Below, piece after piece: positions 26,368 through 34,418 of a stretch of DNA of 64,000 nt. Each line of letters begins with the position of its first letter. Position 1 is the stretch's first letter. The stretch spans positions 1,178,001 to 1,242,000 of the forward strand of contig OZ243959.1 in the NCBI GenBank assembly GCA_965214525.1, in the 5' to 3' direction. Made by a program: the position numbers and the translations under genes. Under the pieces are notes generated by a model that was given only the letters and a program-made list of their open reading frames with translations, ran no database searches and was not told the origin of the DNA. Source of the DNA: Qipengyuania_B sp965214525. GTDB taxonomy: Bacteria; Pseudomonadota; Alphaproteobacteria; Sphingomonadales; Sphingomonadaceae.

Positions 26368-27279
26368 ATGATCGAACGCGAAGCCCCCACGCCCGAGACC
26401 CTCGTCGCTAACCTCGTCGATCTGCTACGCGTCGAGCGGAATGATGGCGATAGTTTCACGGGCGCTCCGCAGCCCGGCGGCGTCGGCCGCGTATTCGGCG
26501 GGCAGGTCATCGGCCAGGCCTTGCAGGCGGCTCAGGCAACCATCGAGGATGGCAAGGCCGCCCATTCCCTTCACGCCTATTTCCTGCGCGGAGGAGCTGA
26601 GGGTCCGGCAATCGATTATGCCGTCGCTGCCGATTTCACCGGACGCAGCTTCGCCAATCGCCGGGTCGTTGCCAGTCAGGACGGTCAACCCATACTGAAC
26701 CTGTCCGCCAGCTTCCAGCGCGCGGAAGACGGGCTGCAGCATCAGGCCGTCGTCATGCCCGACATGCCGCCGCCCGAGGAACTTCAATCGGACCGCGAGC
26801 ATCGCCGCGATCTGCTCGACAAGTTCGGCGAAACCATGAACCCGGGCCAGCGCGCCTTGTTCATGCGGCCTCGCCCATTGGAGATGCGCACACAGGGGCA
26901 GTTGCACTGGATGAACAGCGACCCCAAACCGCCGGTTGCGAACAGCTGGTTCCGCACCGTCGCGCCCCTGTGCGATGATCCTGCCATGCATCGAGCGATC
27001 ATCGCTTATGCGAGCGACTACACGCTGCTGGGCACGGCGGCCCTGCCCCACGGCTTGTCGTGGCTGAGGGGCGAGCTGGTCAGCGCCAGCCTCGACCATG
27101 CGATCTGGTTTCATGCGGACGCGCGGGCCGACGAATGGCTGCTTTATGCGACCGAGAGCACCTGGACCGGTAGCGGGCGCGGGTTCAACCGCGGCCATAT
27201 CTTCAGCCGGGATGGCACGCTGATTGCCACGGTCGCGCAAGAAGGCATGATCCGGCGGCGGAAGGACACCGCTTCGTAA
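26368..27279 (+). CDS. tesB: Acyl-CoA thioesterase II
   Basis: Hydrolyses acyl-CoA to free fatty acid and CoA. The 303-residue protein has the double-hotdog arrangement: GRVFGGQVIGQALQAA in the first half, SLHAYFLRGG, and in the second half YASDYTLLGT and SLDHAIWFH, which hold the conserved Asp and His of the TesB active site. The ATG at 26368 gives the family start (IEREAPTPETLVANLVDLL); the longer upstream frame is not supported. It follows hppA by about 130 bases and may be separately transcribed. Confidence 0.94.
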   Translation: MIEREAPTPETLVANLVDLLRVERNDGDSFTGAPQPGGVGRVFGGQVIGQALQAAQATIEDGKAAHSLHAYFLRGGAEGPAIDYAVAADFTGRSFANRRVVASQDGQPILNLSASFQRAEDGLQHQAVVMPDMPPPEELQSDREHRRDLLDKFGETMNPGQRALFMRPRPLEMRTQGQLHWMNSDPKPPVANSWFRTVAPLCDDPAMHRAIIAYASDYTLLGTAALPHGLSWLRGELVSASLDHAIWFHADARADEWLLYATESTWTGSGRGFNRGHIFSRDGTLIATVAQEGMIRRRKDTAS

Positions 27280-27338
27280 CCAGCGGAACATGCGGGGGCC
27301 TCGGACGCTTCCTTCCTGTGAGCGCAAAGGAACACCGC

Positions 27339-28082
27339 ATGACATCGCAATGGGAGCGCGACTTGGCAGCCTATCGGCGAAGCAGCCCGTCGTGGCTGGG
27401 CCGTGGCATAGAACGGCTGACGCATCCATTCGGCAAGGCGCTTTCCAAGGCCGTGCCCAAATTCGCGGTCGAGGCTGTGCTGAAATCTCTAGATAGTGCG
27501 ACAGGCATGGCCGATCTGGTTCGCTTCGATCACGACCGAACCGACTTGGCCGACTGCAAGCAAGCAGCGACGCGGGTCGCGCGAACCGCCAGCGCCATCA
27601 GCGCCTCTACCGGAGCGGCGGCGGGCTTGGGTGGCGCGTTGACCATGAGCCTGGACATACCGGCAACCTTGGGCATCGCCTTGCGTTCCATTCGCGACAC
27701 CGGGCGAGCCTACGGCTATTCGGGTGACGGCGATTCGGAAAAGCTCTTCCGGCTGCAGATCCTGGAACTGGCGGCCCTGAACGAACCGGCCGAGCGGGAC
27801 GAACGCATCGCTGCGCTGGAAGCGGCCATAGCGCCCGACGGAAGCCTGGCCCGGGCGGATCACGAGAACATAACCCCGATCGTGGATCAGGCGGTGGAAC
27901 GCGTATCGCGCGCGATCGCCTTCGCCTCCTTTCGCAGCCGCGCGGGAATGATGGTGCCAATCGCCGGTTCCGCCGTCGGTGGCATCGTAAACTCGTCATT
28001 TCAGGGCGATGTCGGCAAGGCCGCACGCTTCGCCTTCCTCGCCCGGCGGGTCAAAGAACTCAAGATGGGCGGGATGGTCTAA
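27339..28082 (+). CDS. EcsC-family protein
   Basis: A 247-residue protein of the EcsC family, named after a Bacillus ABC-transporter-associated protein; its biochemical role is unknown. The middle part is small-residue-rich (SAISASTGAAAGLGGALTMSLDIPATLGIALRSI) and probably membrane-associated, with a later PIAGSAVGGIVNSSFQGDVGKAARFAFL segment typical of the family. The ATG at 27339 is preceded by AAAGGA at suitable spacing; a GTG at 27318 is the alternative. The Ecs ABC transporter partners are not nearby. Confidence 0.82.
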   Translation: MTSQWERDLAAYRRSSPSWLGRGIERLTHPFGKALSKAVPKFAVEAVLKSLDSATGMADLVRFDHDRTDLADCKQAATRVARTASAISASTGAAAGLGGALTMSLDIPATLGIALRSIRDTGRAYGYSGDGDSEKLFRLQILELAALNEPAERDERIAALEAAIAPDGSLARADHENITPIVDQAVERVSRAIAFASFRSRAGMMVPIAGSAVGGIVNSSFQGDVGKAARFAFLARRVKELKMGGMV

Positions 28083-28168
28083 GACCACGTTCGCCGCGCA
28101 ATCCGCCGATCGGCCTCTTGCTTGCAAGTCGGAGCCCTTCACCTGCAGCAGAGCTCACGAGCACTCTA

Positions 28169-30112
28169 TCAGCCCCCCGCGTGGTAGAAATCATACACTT
28201 TGCGCGCGACTGTCTCGCTGACGCCCGGCACCCGCTTCAGATCGTCCAGGGCCGCCGCGCGAACCTTGCCGGCAGTGCCAAAATGCAGCAGCAACGCGCG
28301 CTTTCGGGTCGGGCCAATGCCCGGGATCTCGTCAAGCGGGGACGCGGTGATCGCCCTGCTGCGCTTGGCTCGGTGCGCGCCGATAGCGAAGCGGTGGACC
28401 TCGTCGCGAAGCCGCTGGAGGTGGAACAATAGCGGGGAATTGACCGGCAGCATCTTCTCGCGCCCATCGGGAAAGTGGAACACTTCGCGCCCCTCGCGCC
28501 CGTGATGCGCACCCTTGGCGATGGCGATCAACGGGACGTCCTCGATCCCGAGTTCTTCCAGTGTCTCGCGCACCACGGTCATCTGGCCCTTGCCACCATC
28601 TATCAGAACCAGATCGGGCCAGACGCCTGCCTGTTCGCGATCCGGATCGTCCTTCATCGCCCGGGCGAACCGCCGGCCCATGACTTCGCGCATCATGCCG
28701 AAATCGTCGTTCGTACGGGCTTCGCGAATGTTGAACTTGCGATACTGGCCTTTCTCGAACCCGTCGGGCCCGGCCACGATCATCGCGCCGACCGCCTTGG
28801 CTCCCTGGATGTGCGAATTGTCGTACACCTCGATCCGCTGGGGCGGCTCGTCGAGTTCGAAGAACTCCGCCAACTCGCGGTTGATTGTTGCCCTGGTACC
28901 GCTTTCCGCCAGCCGCCGGTCGAGCGCGTCGGCGGCATTGCGCGATGCCTGCTGCATCAGCTTCCTGCGGTCACCGCGCTGGGGAACAGATATTTCCACC
29001 CGGTGCCCTGCGCTTTCGCACAAGGCTTCTTCCAACAGCGAACGTTCGGGCAAGTCGCGATCTACCAGGATGGTACGAGGCGGCGGCACTTCCTCATAGA
29101 ACTGGAGCAGCACGTCTGACAGGATGTCGCCTTCTTCAAGCTCCTGAGTATGAGCGGGAAAGAAGGCGCGGTGCCCCCAGTTCTGCCCCCCGCGTACGAA
29201 AAACGCCTGCACGCCGACATGGCCGCCCTTGCTCGCCAACGCGAAGACGTCGGCGTCCCCCACCCCGCTGGCATTGATTGCCTGGCTGCCTTGAATAAAG
29301 GTCGCCGCGCGCAGCCGATCGCGCAGCAGCGCCGCCGTCTCGAAATCGAGATCTTGGGCGGCCTTTGCCATCTGCCGCTCCAGATCGGCCTGCACCTGGC
29401 TCGATTTCCCAGCGAGGAAATCCTTCGCCTGCCGCACCAGCCCTTCGTACCCGGTCTCGTCGATGCGGCCGACGCACGGAGCCGAGCAGCGCTTGATTTG
29501 ATACAGCAGGCAAGGACGGTCGCGATTGCGGAAGAAGCTGTCCGTGCAACTTCTGAGCAGGAATAGCTTTTGCAGTGCGTTGATCGTGGTGTTGACGCTG
29601 CCCGCACTGGCGAAGGGGCCGTAATAATTGCCCTTCATCCGCCGTGCCCCGCGATGTTTCTGGATGCGGGGAAAGTCATGATCGGCCCGCAGCAGGATGA
29701 AGGGGAAACTCTTGTCGTCGCGCAGCAGCACGTTGAAGGGCGGGCGGAACCGTTTGATAAGCTGCGCTTCGAGAAGCAGCGCCTCGGCCTCGGAATTGGT
29801 GGTGACGATCTCCATGGTGCGGCACTGGCTGACCATCCGCTTCAGCCGGTTCGACAGCCCCTTCACCTGCGCGTAATTCGCTACCCGCGCCTTTAGCGAG
29901 CGCGCCTTGCCGACATACAGGACATCGCCCTTGGCATCGAGCATCCGGTACACGCCGGGGCTGGGGCCGAGTACTTTCACCGTATCGCGGATCGCCGTGA
30001 TGCCCGCTTCCAGGTCCGGTTGTGCGGACGAAATGGTGTGTGCGGCGCGGCTCTCGTTGAAGCGTTCCTTGCCACGGGGATTGTGCGGAGTTCCGGCAGG
30101 TGTTCGGGACAT
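28169..30112 (-). CDS. uvrC: UvrABC system protein C (excinuclease subunit C)
   Basis: Makes the dual incision around damaged bases in nucleotide excision repair with UvrA and UvrB. The 647-residue protein has the N-terminal GIY-YIG domain (PGVYRMLDAKGDVLYVGKA), a UVR-type segment (QMAKAAQDLDFETAALLRDRL), the RNase H-like C-terminal endonuclease (VYDNSHIQGAKAVGAM and VLIDGGKGQM, with catalytic Asp residues), and a terminal helix-hairpin-helix region (IPGIGPTRKRALLLHF). The ATG at 30112 is chosen. It is divergent from mipZ across about 155 bases. Confidence 0.96.
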   Translation of the reverse strand: MSRTPAGTPHNPRGKERFNESRAAHTISSAQPDLEAGITAIRDTVKVLGPSPGVYRMLDAKGDVLYVGKARSLKARVANYAQVKGLSNRLKRMVSQCRTMEIVTTNSEAEALLLEAQLIKRFRPPFNVLLRDDKSFPFILLRADHDFPRIQKHRGARRMKGNYYGPFASAGSVNTTINALQKLFLLRSCTDSFFRNRDRPCLLYQIKRCSAPCVGRIDETGYEGLVRQAKDFLAGKSSQVQADLERQMAKAAQDLDFETAALLRDRLRAATFIQGSQAINASGVGDADVFALASKGGHVGVQAFFVRGGQNWGHRAFFPAHTQELEEGDILSDVLLQFYEEVPPPRTILVDRDLPERSLLEEALCESAGHRVEISVPQRGDRRKLMQQASRNAADALDRRLAESGTRATINRELAEFFELDEPPQRIEVYDNSHIQGAKAVGAMIVAGPDGFEKGQYRKFNIREARTNDDFGMMREVMGRRFARAMKDDPDREQAGVWPDLVLIDGGKGQMTVVRETLEELGIEDVPLIAIAKGAHHGREGREVFHFPDGREKMLPVNSPLLFHLQRLRDEVHRFAIGAHRAKRSRAITASPLDEIPGIGPTRKRALLLHFGTAGKVRAAALDDLKRVPGVSETVARKVYDFYHAGG

Positions 30113-30268
30113 GAGCAATCCATCTAGCGAAGCTTTGTGCAGGTTCCAGAGGCGGCAACCTGGAAAAGCCTGTGGATAAGCCCAGAGAAGTAAGTTAAGC
30201 CCGCTAAACGGACAAGGGTTCACGCTGCTGGCGCGCGGACGACAGGCCGATCGGGCGAAAATGAAAGC

Positions 30269-31219
30269 ATGACCGTACAGAACGATGGTGTTGACGCGCA
30301 GATTGCGCAACTGGTTACCGCCACCGCGGGGCGACGCCGGAAATCTGCCCATGTGATCGTGTTCGCGAACGAGAAAGGCGGTGTCGGCAAGTCGACCCTG
30401 GCGTTTCACTGTGCCGTTGCGCTGGCCAATGCCGGTGCCGATGTACTGGCCATCGATCTCGATGCACGGCAACGCAGTTTCTCGACTGCACTAGAAAACC
30501 GGGAAGGTACGAACACCTGCCTCAACGCACATCTTCGCTGCCCCCGCTATTGTGTGATCGATAAGCAGAGCAGCGCGGTGTTGCTGCAAGAGATGGCGCG
30601 GCTGGGATCGAGCGCGCGGTTCATCCTCATTGATACGCCCGGTGCCGATACGCCCGCTGCGCGATGCGCCATCGCGCTGGCCGATACCTTGGTGACGCCG
30701 GTGAACGCATCGTTTGTCGATCTGCAACAACTGGCCCGGTTCAGCCCGGTCTCGAACGCGTTGAAGGCGGTCGGTCCGTTCGGCGGGCTGGTCGAGGCGG
30801 TGCAGCGCGAACGCCAGCGGCAATCTCGCCCCGTGGCCGATTGGGTGCTGCTGAAGAACCGGGTGCGCAGCAGCGAACTCCGCCAGCAGGAAAGAGTGGA
30901 CGACGCCTTGAACCGCCTGGGGCAGTATTTCGGCGCGCGGATCGCCAGCGGGCTGGCCGAGCGGGTGATCTATCGTGAATTGTTCGTCTTCGGCCTTACC
31001 TCACCCGACATTCAGGCGATTCCGCAATTGGGACAGCGCAAGGTCGCCGACGCGCGGGAGATCGAGCGGATGCTGGCGGAACTGCGGTTGCCGCCGATGG
31101 GCCTCGTCAGCAGCAAGGCGCTGGTTGGTAACGCGCATGTCGCGGCGCGCACTCGCGACAATTACTTGCAAGCGCTGCGCACTCACATCGATCCACAGCG
31201 GGCAGCTTCGCGTCGTTGA
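30269..31219 (+). CDS. mipZ: Division-plane positioning ATPase MipZ (ParA family)
   Basis: ParA-family ATPase that in alphaproteobacteria forms a pole-to-midcell gradient via ParB and inhibits FtsZ, restricting division to midcell. The 316-residue protein has the deviant Walker A ANEKGGVGKST (Lys36 and Lys41), FILIDTPGADTP and the MipZ-like segment LLKNRVRSSELRQQERVDDALNRL, plus the C-terminal ELFVFGLTSPDI. MipZ differs from chromosomal ParA by its Lys-Asn-Arg segment and C-terminal extension. It is divergent from uvrC. The parAB locus is not in the window. Confidence 0.9.
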   Translation: MTVQNDGVDAQIAQLVTATAGRRRKSAHVIVFANEKGGVGKSTLAFHCAVALANAGADVLAIDLDARQRSFSTALENREGTNTCLNAHLRCPRYCVIDKQSSAVLLQEMARLGSSARFILIDTPGADTPAARCAIALADTLVTPVNASFVDLQQLARFSPVSNALKAVGPFGGLVEAVQRERQRQSRPVADWVLLKNRVRSSELRQQERVDDALNRLGQYFGARIASGLAERVIYRELFVFGLTSPDIQAIPQLGQRKVADAREIERMLAELRLPPMGLVSSKALVGNAHVAARTRDNYLQALRTHIDPQRAASRR

Positions 31220-31236
31220 AGCTGCCAAGGTCAGGG

Positions 31237-31578
31237 CTAGAACAGTTTGGGCAACTCGAACCTGACGAACCTACCGGTCGGAGTAAGATAACCGGGTCGA
31301 TAACGACACGGCCTGGCTGCCGCTGCGTCAACAACCGTCTGCCGCTCATTGAACAGGTTAACTCCCGAAAGCGACACGCGCGCGCCCTTCAGCCAGGTCT
31401 CGTTCTCGGACCAACATTGCAGATCGGTGATGACGGTCAAATCAAACGCCGCCGGGATGCTGAAAGAACAGGTCGCTTCGGCTTCTAGCCAGTCCGAATC
31501 TTCGCCCGCTAGCTCCTGAACATGCAGAGAGGAAGCCGGCAGGCCGAATGCACAAGCGATAATGAGCGGGCAACGCAA
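31237..31578 (-). CDS. Short secreted ORF resembling the C-terminal strands of a TonB-dependent receptor
   Basis: A 113-residue ORF starting at TTG 31578. The first 20 residues look like a signal peptide (LIIACAFGLPASSL). The C-terminal half, GARVSLSGVNLFNERQTVVD then YRPGYLTPTGRFVRFELPKLF, matches the last beta-strands and terminal Phe of TonB-dependent outer-membrane receptors. No plug, TonB box or the other strands are present, so this is a decayed remnant or a tail fused to a fortuitous signal. It converges on mipZ, whose stop is only 17 bases away. The start codon is weak. Confidence 0.5.
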   Translation of the reverse strand: MRCPLIIACAFGLPASSLHVQELAGEDSDWLEAEATCSFSIPAAFDLTVITDLQCWSENETWLKGARVSLSGVNLFNERQTVVDAAAARPCRYRPGYLTPTGRFVRFELPKLF

Positions 31579-31747
31579 GGGAATGCTCCGGCAAGGTAAA
31601 TGTTCACCCCGCGACGGCGATCGAGTTGACGAACAAGGTCACGCGAAGCCGGCAAGCGTGGGGCATTCCCGCAAGCCTTCCCTTTTAAATGCGAGCGCCC
31701 TATAGCGCGGCGCTGAACACACGATGGGACAAGGATGAAATTACTGC

Positions 31748-31993
31748 ATGGCCAAAGAAGAACTCCTTGAAATGCGCGGGCACGTGGTCGAATTGCTGCC
31801 GAACGCGATGTTCCGGGTGGAGCTCGAAAACGGCCATGAGGTTCTGGGTCATACCGCCGGCAAGATGCGCAAGAACCGCATCCGCGTTCTCGTCGGGGAC
31901 GAGGTCTTGTGTGAATTGACGCCCTACGATCTTACCAAGGCGCGCATCACTTACCGGTTCATGCCCGGCCGTGGCGGTCCCGGTCCGCAATAA
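31748..31993 (+). CDS. infA: Translation initiation factor IF-1
   Basis: An 81-residue S1-like OB-fold protein that binds the 30S A site during initiation. The sequence MAKEELLEMRGHVVELLPNA, HTAGKMRKNRIRVLVGDEV and LTPYDLTKARITYRF is diagnostic, with a short PGRGGPGPQ tail often seen in alphaproteobacteria. It is followed three bases later by maf, so the two are presumably cotranscribed. Confidence 0.97.
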   Translation: MAKEELLEMRGHVVELLPNAMFRVELENGHEVLGHTAGKMRKNRIRVLVGDEVLCELTPYDLTKARITYRFMPGRGGPGPQ

Positions 31994-31996
31994 TCC

Positions 31997-32578
31997 TTGG
32001 CCGGTCTGCCCAAGCTCGTCCTTGCCAGTTCCAGTCCGCGGCGCCGCGAATTGCTGGCGCAGATCGGCGCGGTGCCCGGCCGGGTGATCTCGCCCGATAT
32101 TGACGAAGTTGCGCGGCCCGACGAGTTGCCCGCGCCCTATACGCTGAGGATGGCGATCGAGAAAGCGCAGGTGGTCGAGCGCGCACCGGACGAAATCGTG
32201 CTCGCGGGGGATACCACCGTCGCCCTCGGGCGGCGCATCCTTGGGCAGGCACAGACAGCGCACGACGTGATGCACTTCGTTGGCCGGCTTTCCGGACGCC
32301 GCCACACCGTGTTTTCCGCCGTTGCCGTCATCGGCCTCGACGGTTCGTTGCGCCATCGCGTGACTAAGAACATCGTGCGGTTCAAACGTCTTTCCCGTGA
32401 GGAACTCTCGGCTTACGCGGATAGTGGGGAGGGAATAGGCAAGGCCGGAGGATACGCCATCCAGGGCCTAGCCGCGGGCTTCGTCGATTTCATATCCGGA
32501 AGCTATTCGGGCATCGTCGGCTTGCCCTTGTACGAAACGCGCAATCTACTCAAGGCAGCGGGCCTGCGCATTGTCTGA
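31997..32578 (+). CDS. maf: Maf-like nucleoside triphosphate pyrophosphatase
   Basis: Maf-family enzyme that hydrolyses non-canonical or modified nucleotides, with links to septum formation. The 193-residue protein has LVLASSSPRRRELLAQIG at the start, LAGDTTVALGRRILG and GIGKAGGYAIQGLAAGFVDFISGSYSGIVGLPLYET near the end, all conserved. The start is a TTG at 31997, three bases after the infA stop. It overlaps the downstream RNase gene by eight bases. Confidence 0.95.
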   Translation: MAGLPKLVLASSSPRRRELLAQIGAVPGRVISPDIDEVARPDELPAPYTLRMAIEKAQVVERAPDEIVLAGDTTVALGRRILGQAQTAHDVMHFVGRLSGRRHTVFSAVAVIGLDGSLRHRVTKNIVRFKRLSREELSAYADSGEGIGKAGGYAIQGLAAGFVDFISGSYSGIVGLPLYETRNLLKAAGLRIV

Positions 32579-33548
32579 ATGGCTGGTAGAAGAAGGGATC
32601 GCGGAGCAGCGCGCGATCCTCGTCGAGGGGCATCAGATACTTGCTGCGCGGTTGCATTGGCCCGGCGGACACACAGCGGGTCGGATCGATGACGCGGTCC
32701 TGGTTGCCAAGCAGCGCGGCGCAACGCGCGGCACGGTGCGTTTCCCGGACGGCGAAGAGGCGCTGATCGATGGGCTTTTGCCTGCCATTACCGAAGGGTC
32801 GACCCTGCGTTGCCAGATCACGCGCCCCCCATTGGCGGAACAAGGGCGCTATAAGCTGGCGCATTGCAGGCTTAGTGACGCCCCGCCCCGGCCTGCCCCA
32901 GGCCTTGTCGAGCAATTGCGCAGCGAAGGCCATGCCCTTAGGATTGTCCAGCGTTTTCCCGATAGCCTGTGGGACGAGCTATGGCTGGAGGCGTTCGACG
33001 GGCAGGTCGACCTTGCGGGCGGGACATTGCAGGTGATCGACACGCCGGCGATGACGCTGATCGATGTCGATGGTATCGGCGCTCCGCATGACCTTGCTTT
33101 GGCGGCCGCTCCGGCCATAGCGGCAGTCCTTACCCGGTTCGATATCGGCGGCAACATCGGCGTGGACTTTCCGACGGTCGCGTCGAAGGCCGATCGGCGA
33201 CGGGTTGATGAGGCGCTGCGCGACGCGCTCGGCTGTTGGCCGCACGAATGCACGGCGATGAACGGTTTCGGGTTCGTACAGATCGTCGCCCGATTTTCTA
33301 GGCCCTCCCTTCTCCAACTGGTGCAGCGGCACCGCGCCTCGGCAGCGGCCCGGCGGATGCTGCGGCAGGCGGAGCAACTTACCGGCCACGGCACGCTGTC
33401 GCTTGTGATGAATCCTGCGGTACATGCCGCGTTGCGCGATGAATGGTGCAGCGCACTGGGCCGCCGCTGCGGGCGAGCGATCCGGCTGACGAGCGATCCT
33501 GCCCTTGCGATGGAAAGTGGCCTCGCCCAGATTGTGCAGCATGGTTGA
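32571..33548 (+). CDS. Ribonuclease G/E-like protein, short form
   Basis: A 325-residue protein with the catalytic DNase I-like segment of RNase E/G: TLIDVDGIG carries the first conserved Asp and RFDIGGNIGVDFPTV the second, followed by the characteristic GFGFVQIVARFSRPSL, equivalent to the G-x-x-E-x-T-R-x-R-x-R-P-S-L end of the family. An N-terminal region (about 1-110) may represent a divergent S1-like domain. There is no zinc-link CPxC. It starts with TTG at 32571 inside maf and overlaps yacG at the end; the infA-maf-rng-yacG order is common in this group. Confidence 0.85.
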   Translation: MSEWLVEEGIAEQRAILVEGHQILAARLHWPGGHTAGRIDDAVLVAKQRGATRGTVRFPDGEEALIDGLLPAITEGSTLRCQITRPPLAEQGRYKLAHCRLSDAPPRPAPGLVEQLRSEGHALRIVQRFPDSLWDELWLEAFDGQVDLAGGTLQVIDTPAMTLIDVDGIGAPHDLALAAAPAIAAVLTRFDIGGNIGVDFPTVASKADRRRVDEALRDALGCWPHECTAMNGFGFVQIVARFSRPSLLQLVQRHRASAAARRMLRQAEQLTGHGTLSLVMNPAVHAALRDEWCSALGRRCGRAIRLTSDPALAMESGLAQIVQHG

Positions 33549-33714
33549 CGCTGCATCCCGCCCCTGCCCCATCTGCCGCAAACCGCGCCAGCCATCACAC
33601 GCCCCGTTCTGTTCGCAGCGATGCCGCGACCGCGATCTGTCGATGTGGTTCAACGATGCCTATGCAGTTCCCGGCCGGCCTGCGCCGCCCAAGGAATCGA
33701 CCAATGACGATTGA
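33541..33714 (+). CDS. yacG: DNA gyrase inhibitor YacG (zinc-binding protein)
   Basis: A 57-residue zinc protein that in Escherichia coli binds GyrB and inhibits gyrase. The four zinc cysteines are present as CPICRKP and FCSQRCRDRDL, and the conserved W-F aromatic pair (SMWFNDAYAVPG) follows. The ATG at 33541 overlaps the RNase G-like stop. It is the last protein gene before tRNA-Phe. Confidence 0.93.
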   Translation: MVDAASRPCPICRKPRQPSHAPFCSQRCRDRDLSMWFNDAYAVPGRPAPPKESTNDD

Positions 33715-33799
33715 TACCGCTTGCCACGCGCTGATGGCTTGGGCATAGGCGCGCTCTTCGCATGGTATGCCGATGTATCATCTATCGGACAGGCGAAAT

Positions 33800-33874
33800 G
33801 CCCGGGTAGCTCAGTGGTAGAGCAGACGACTGAAAATCGTCGTGTCGGTGGTTCGACTCCGCCCCTGGGCACCA
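33800..33874 (+). tRNA. tRNA-Phe (anticodon GAA)
   Basis: A 75-base cloverleaf with 7-bp acceptor stem (GCCCGGG with CCTGGGC, one G-U), D loop AGCTCAGTGGTAGAGC, anticodon loop CTGAAAA flanked by a GACGA/TCGTC stem, T loop GGTTCGACTCC, and an encoded CCA end. The anticodon GAA at 33832-33834 reads Phe codons. The 3' side abuts the accessory region, so this tRNA is a plausible insertion site. Confidence 0.95.
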
Positions 33875-33898
33875 CTCCCCCAGTTACAGCAAAGACAG

Positions 33899-33962
33899 AG
33901 GCTCCAGTGCTCGTGCTGGTGCTGTTGCTGTTGCTGTTGCTGGTGAACCAGCGCTGGAGCCT
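33899..33962. repeat. Palindrome enclosing a short CTG/TTG tandem repeat, just after tRNA-Phe
   Basis: Two 13-base arms (AGGCTCCAGTGCT and AGCGCTGGAGCCT, complementary apart from one G-T) enclose about 38 bases dominated by GCTGTT units repeated three times. It starts 25 bases after the tRNA. It may be a terminator-like hairpin, or a junction scar where DNA was inserted; the repeat core could slip during replication. Confidence 0.65.
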
Positions 33963-33970
33963 AGACTTTG

Positions 33971-34243
33971 TTCAAGACCAAAGAGCTGCTGAATGAAACC
34001 TTGTTCATGAGCCTTTGCCCAAGCACGGGTCGAGATCGCTGCCTCGGTCGAGGATTACAATTGGGAGAGACCGCGCTTGTCCCGTGGCTGCGCAACCCCG
34101 ACCGCGTTTGCCGCTAAACTGCATAAGCGATGGTCTGCTTCGCTACTACCTACAAGCCCCGCTACGCAGCCCATCACTTCAACCGCGCAGATGCGCAAAA
34201 CAACCGCCCTCCCCTAATCCCAGTTGTGGAAAGCTGGGGGTCA
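33971..34243 (+). mobile_element. Decayed 3' end of an IS3-family insertion sequence (orfB transposase remnant)
   Basis: Translation from 33971 gives FKTKELLNETLFMSL, then after a one-base shift (extra T at 34014-34016) AQARVEIAASVEDYNWERPR and CATPTAFAAKLHKRW, ending at TAA 34215-34217. This matches the C-terminus of IS3-group DDE transposases (K-x-x-L-L-N-E-T-L-F, E-D-Y-N-x-x-R-P-x-x-x-L, A-T-P-x-A-F-A). After the stop, GCTGGGGGTCA (to 34243) resembles an IS3-type right inverted repeat ending in CA. The left part and the other inverted repeat are gone. The remaining 34244-34418 shows no recognisable gene. Confidence 0.75.
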
Positions 34244-34418
34244 CGCCAATCGCCTAGGTCTCATCGAACCGACCTGATTGCTCGATATCGTGGCAATGCT
34301 ATCAAAACCGGATTTCCGCACATCCTCGAACGATGCTCCATTCATATCATCTGCATTAACCGTCTAAATGGGATACCTTAGAATAGAGTTGACCTCCACT
34401 AGACCGAAGTAATGCATC

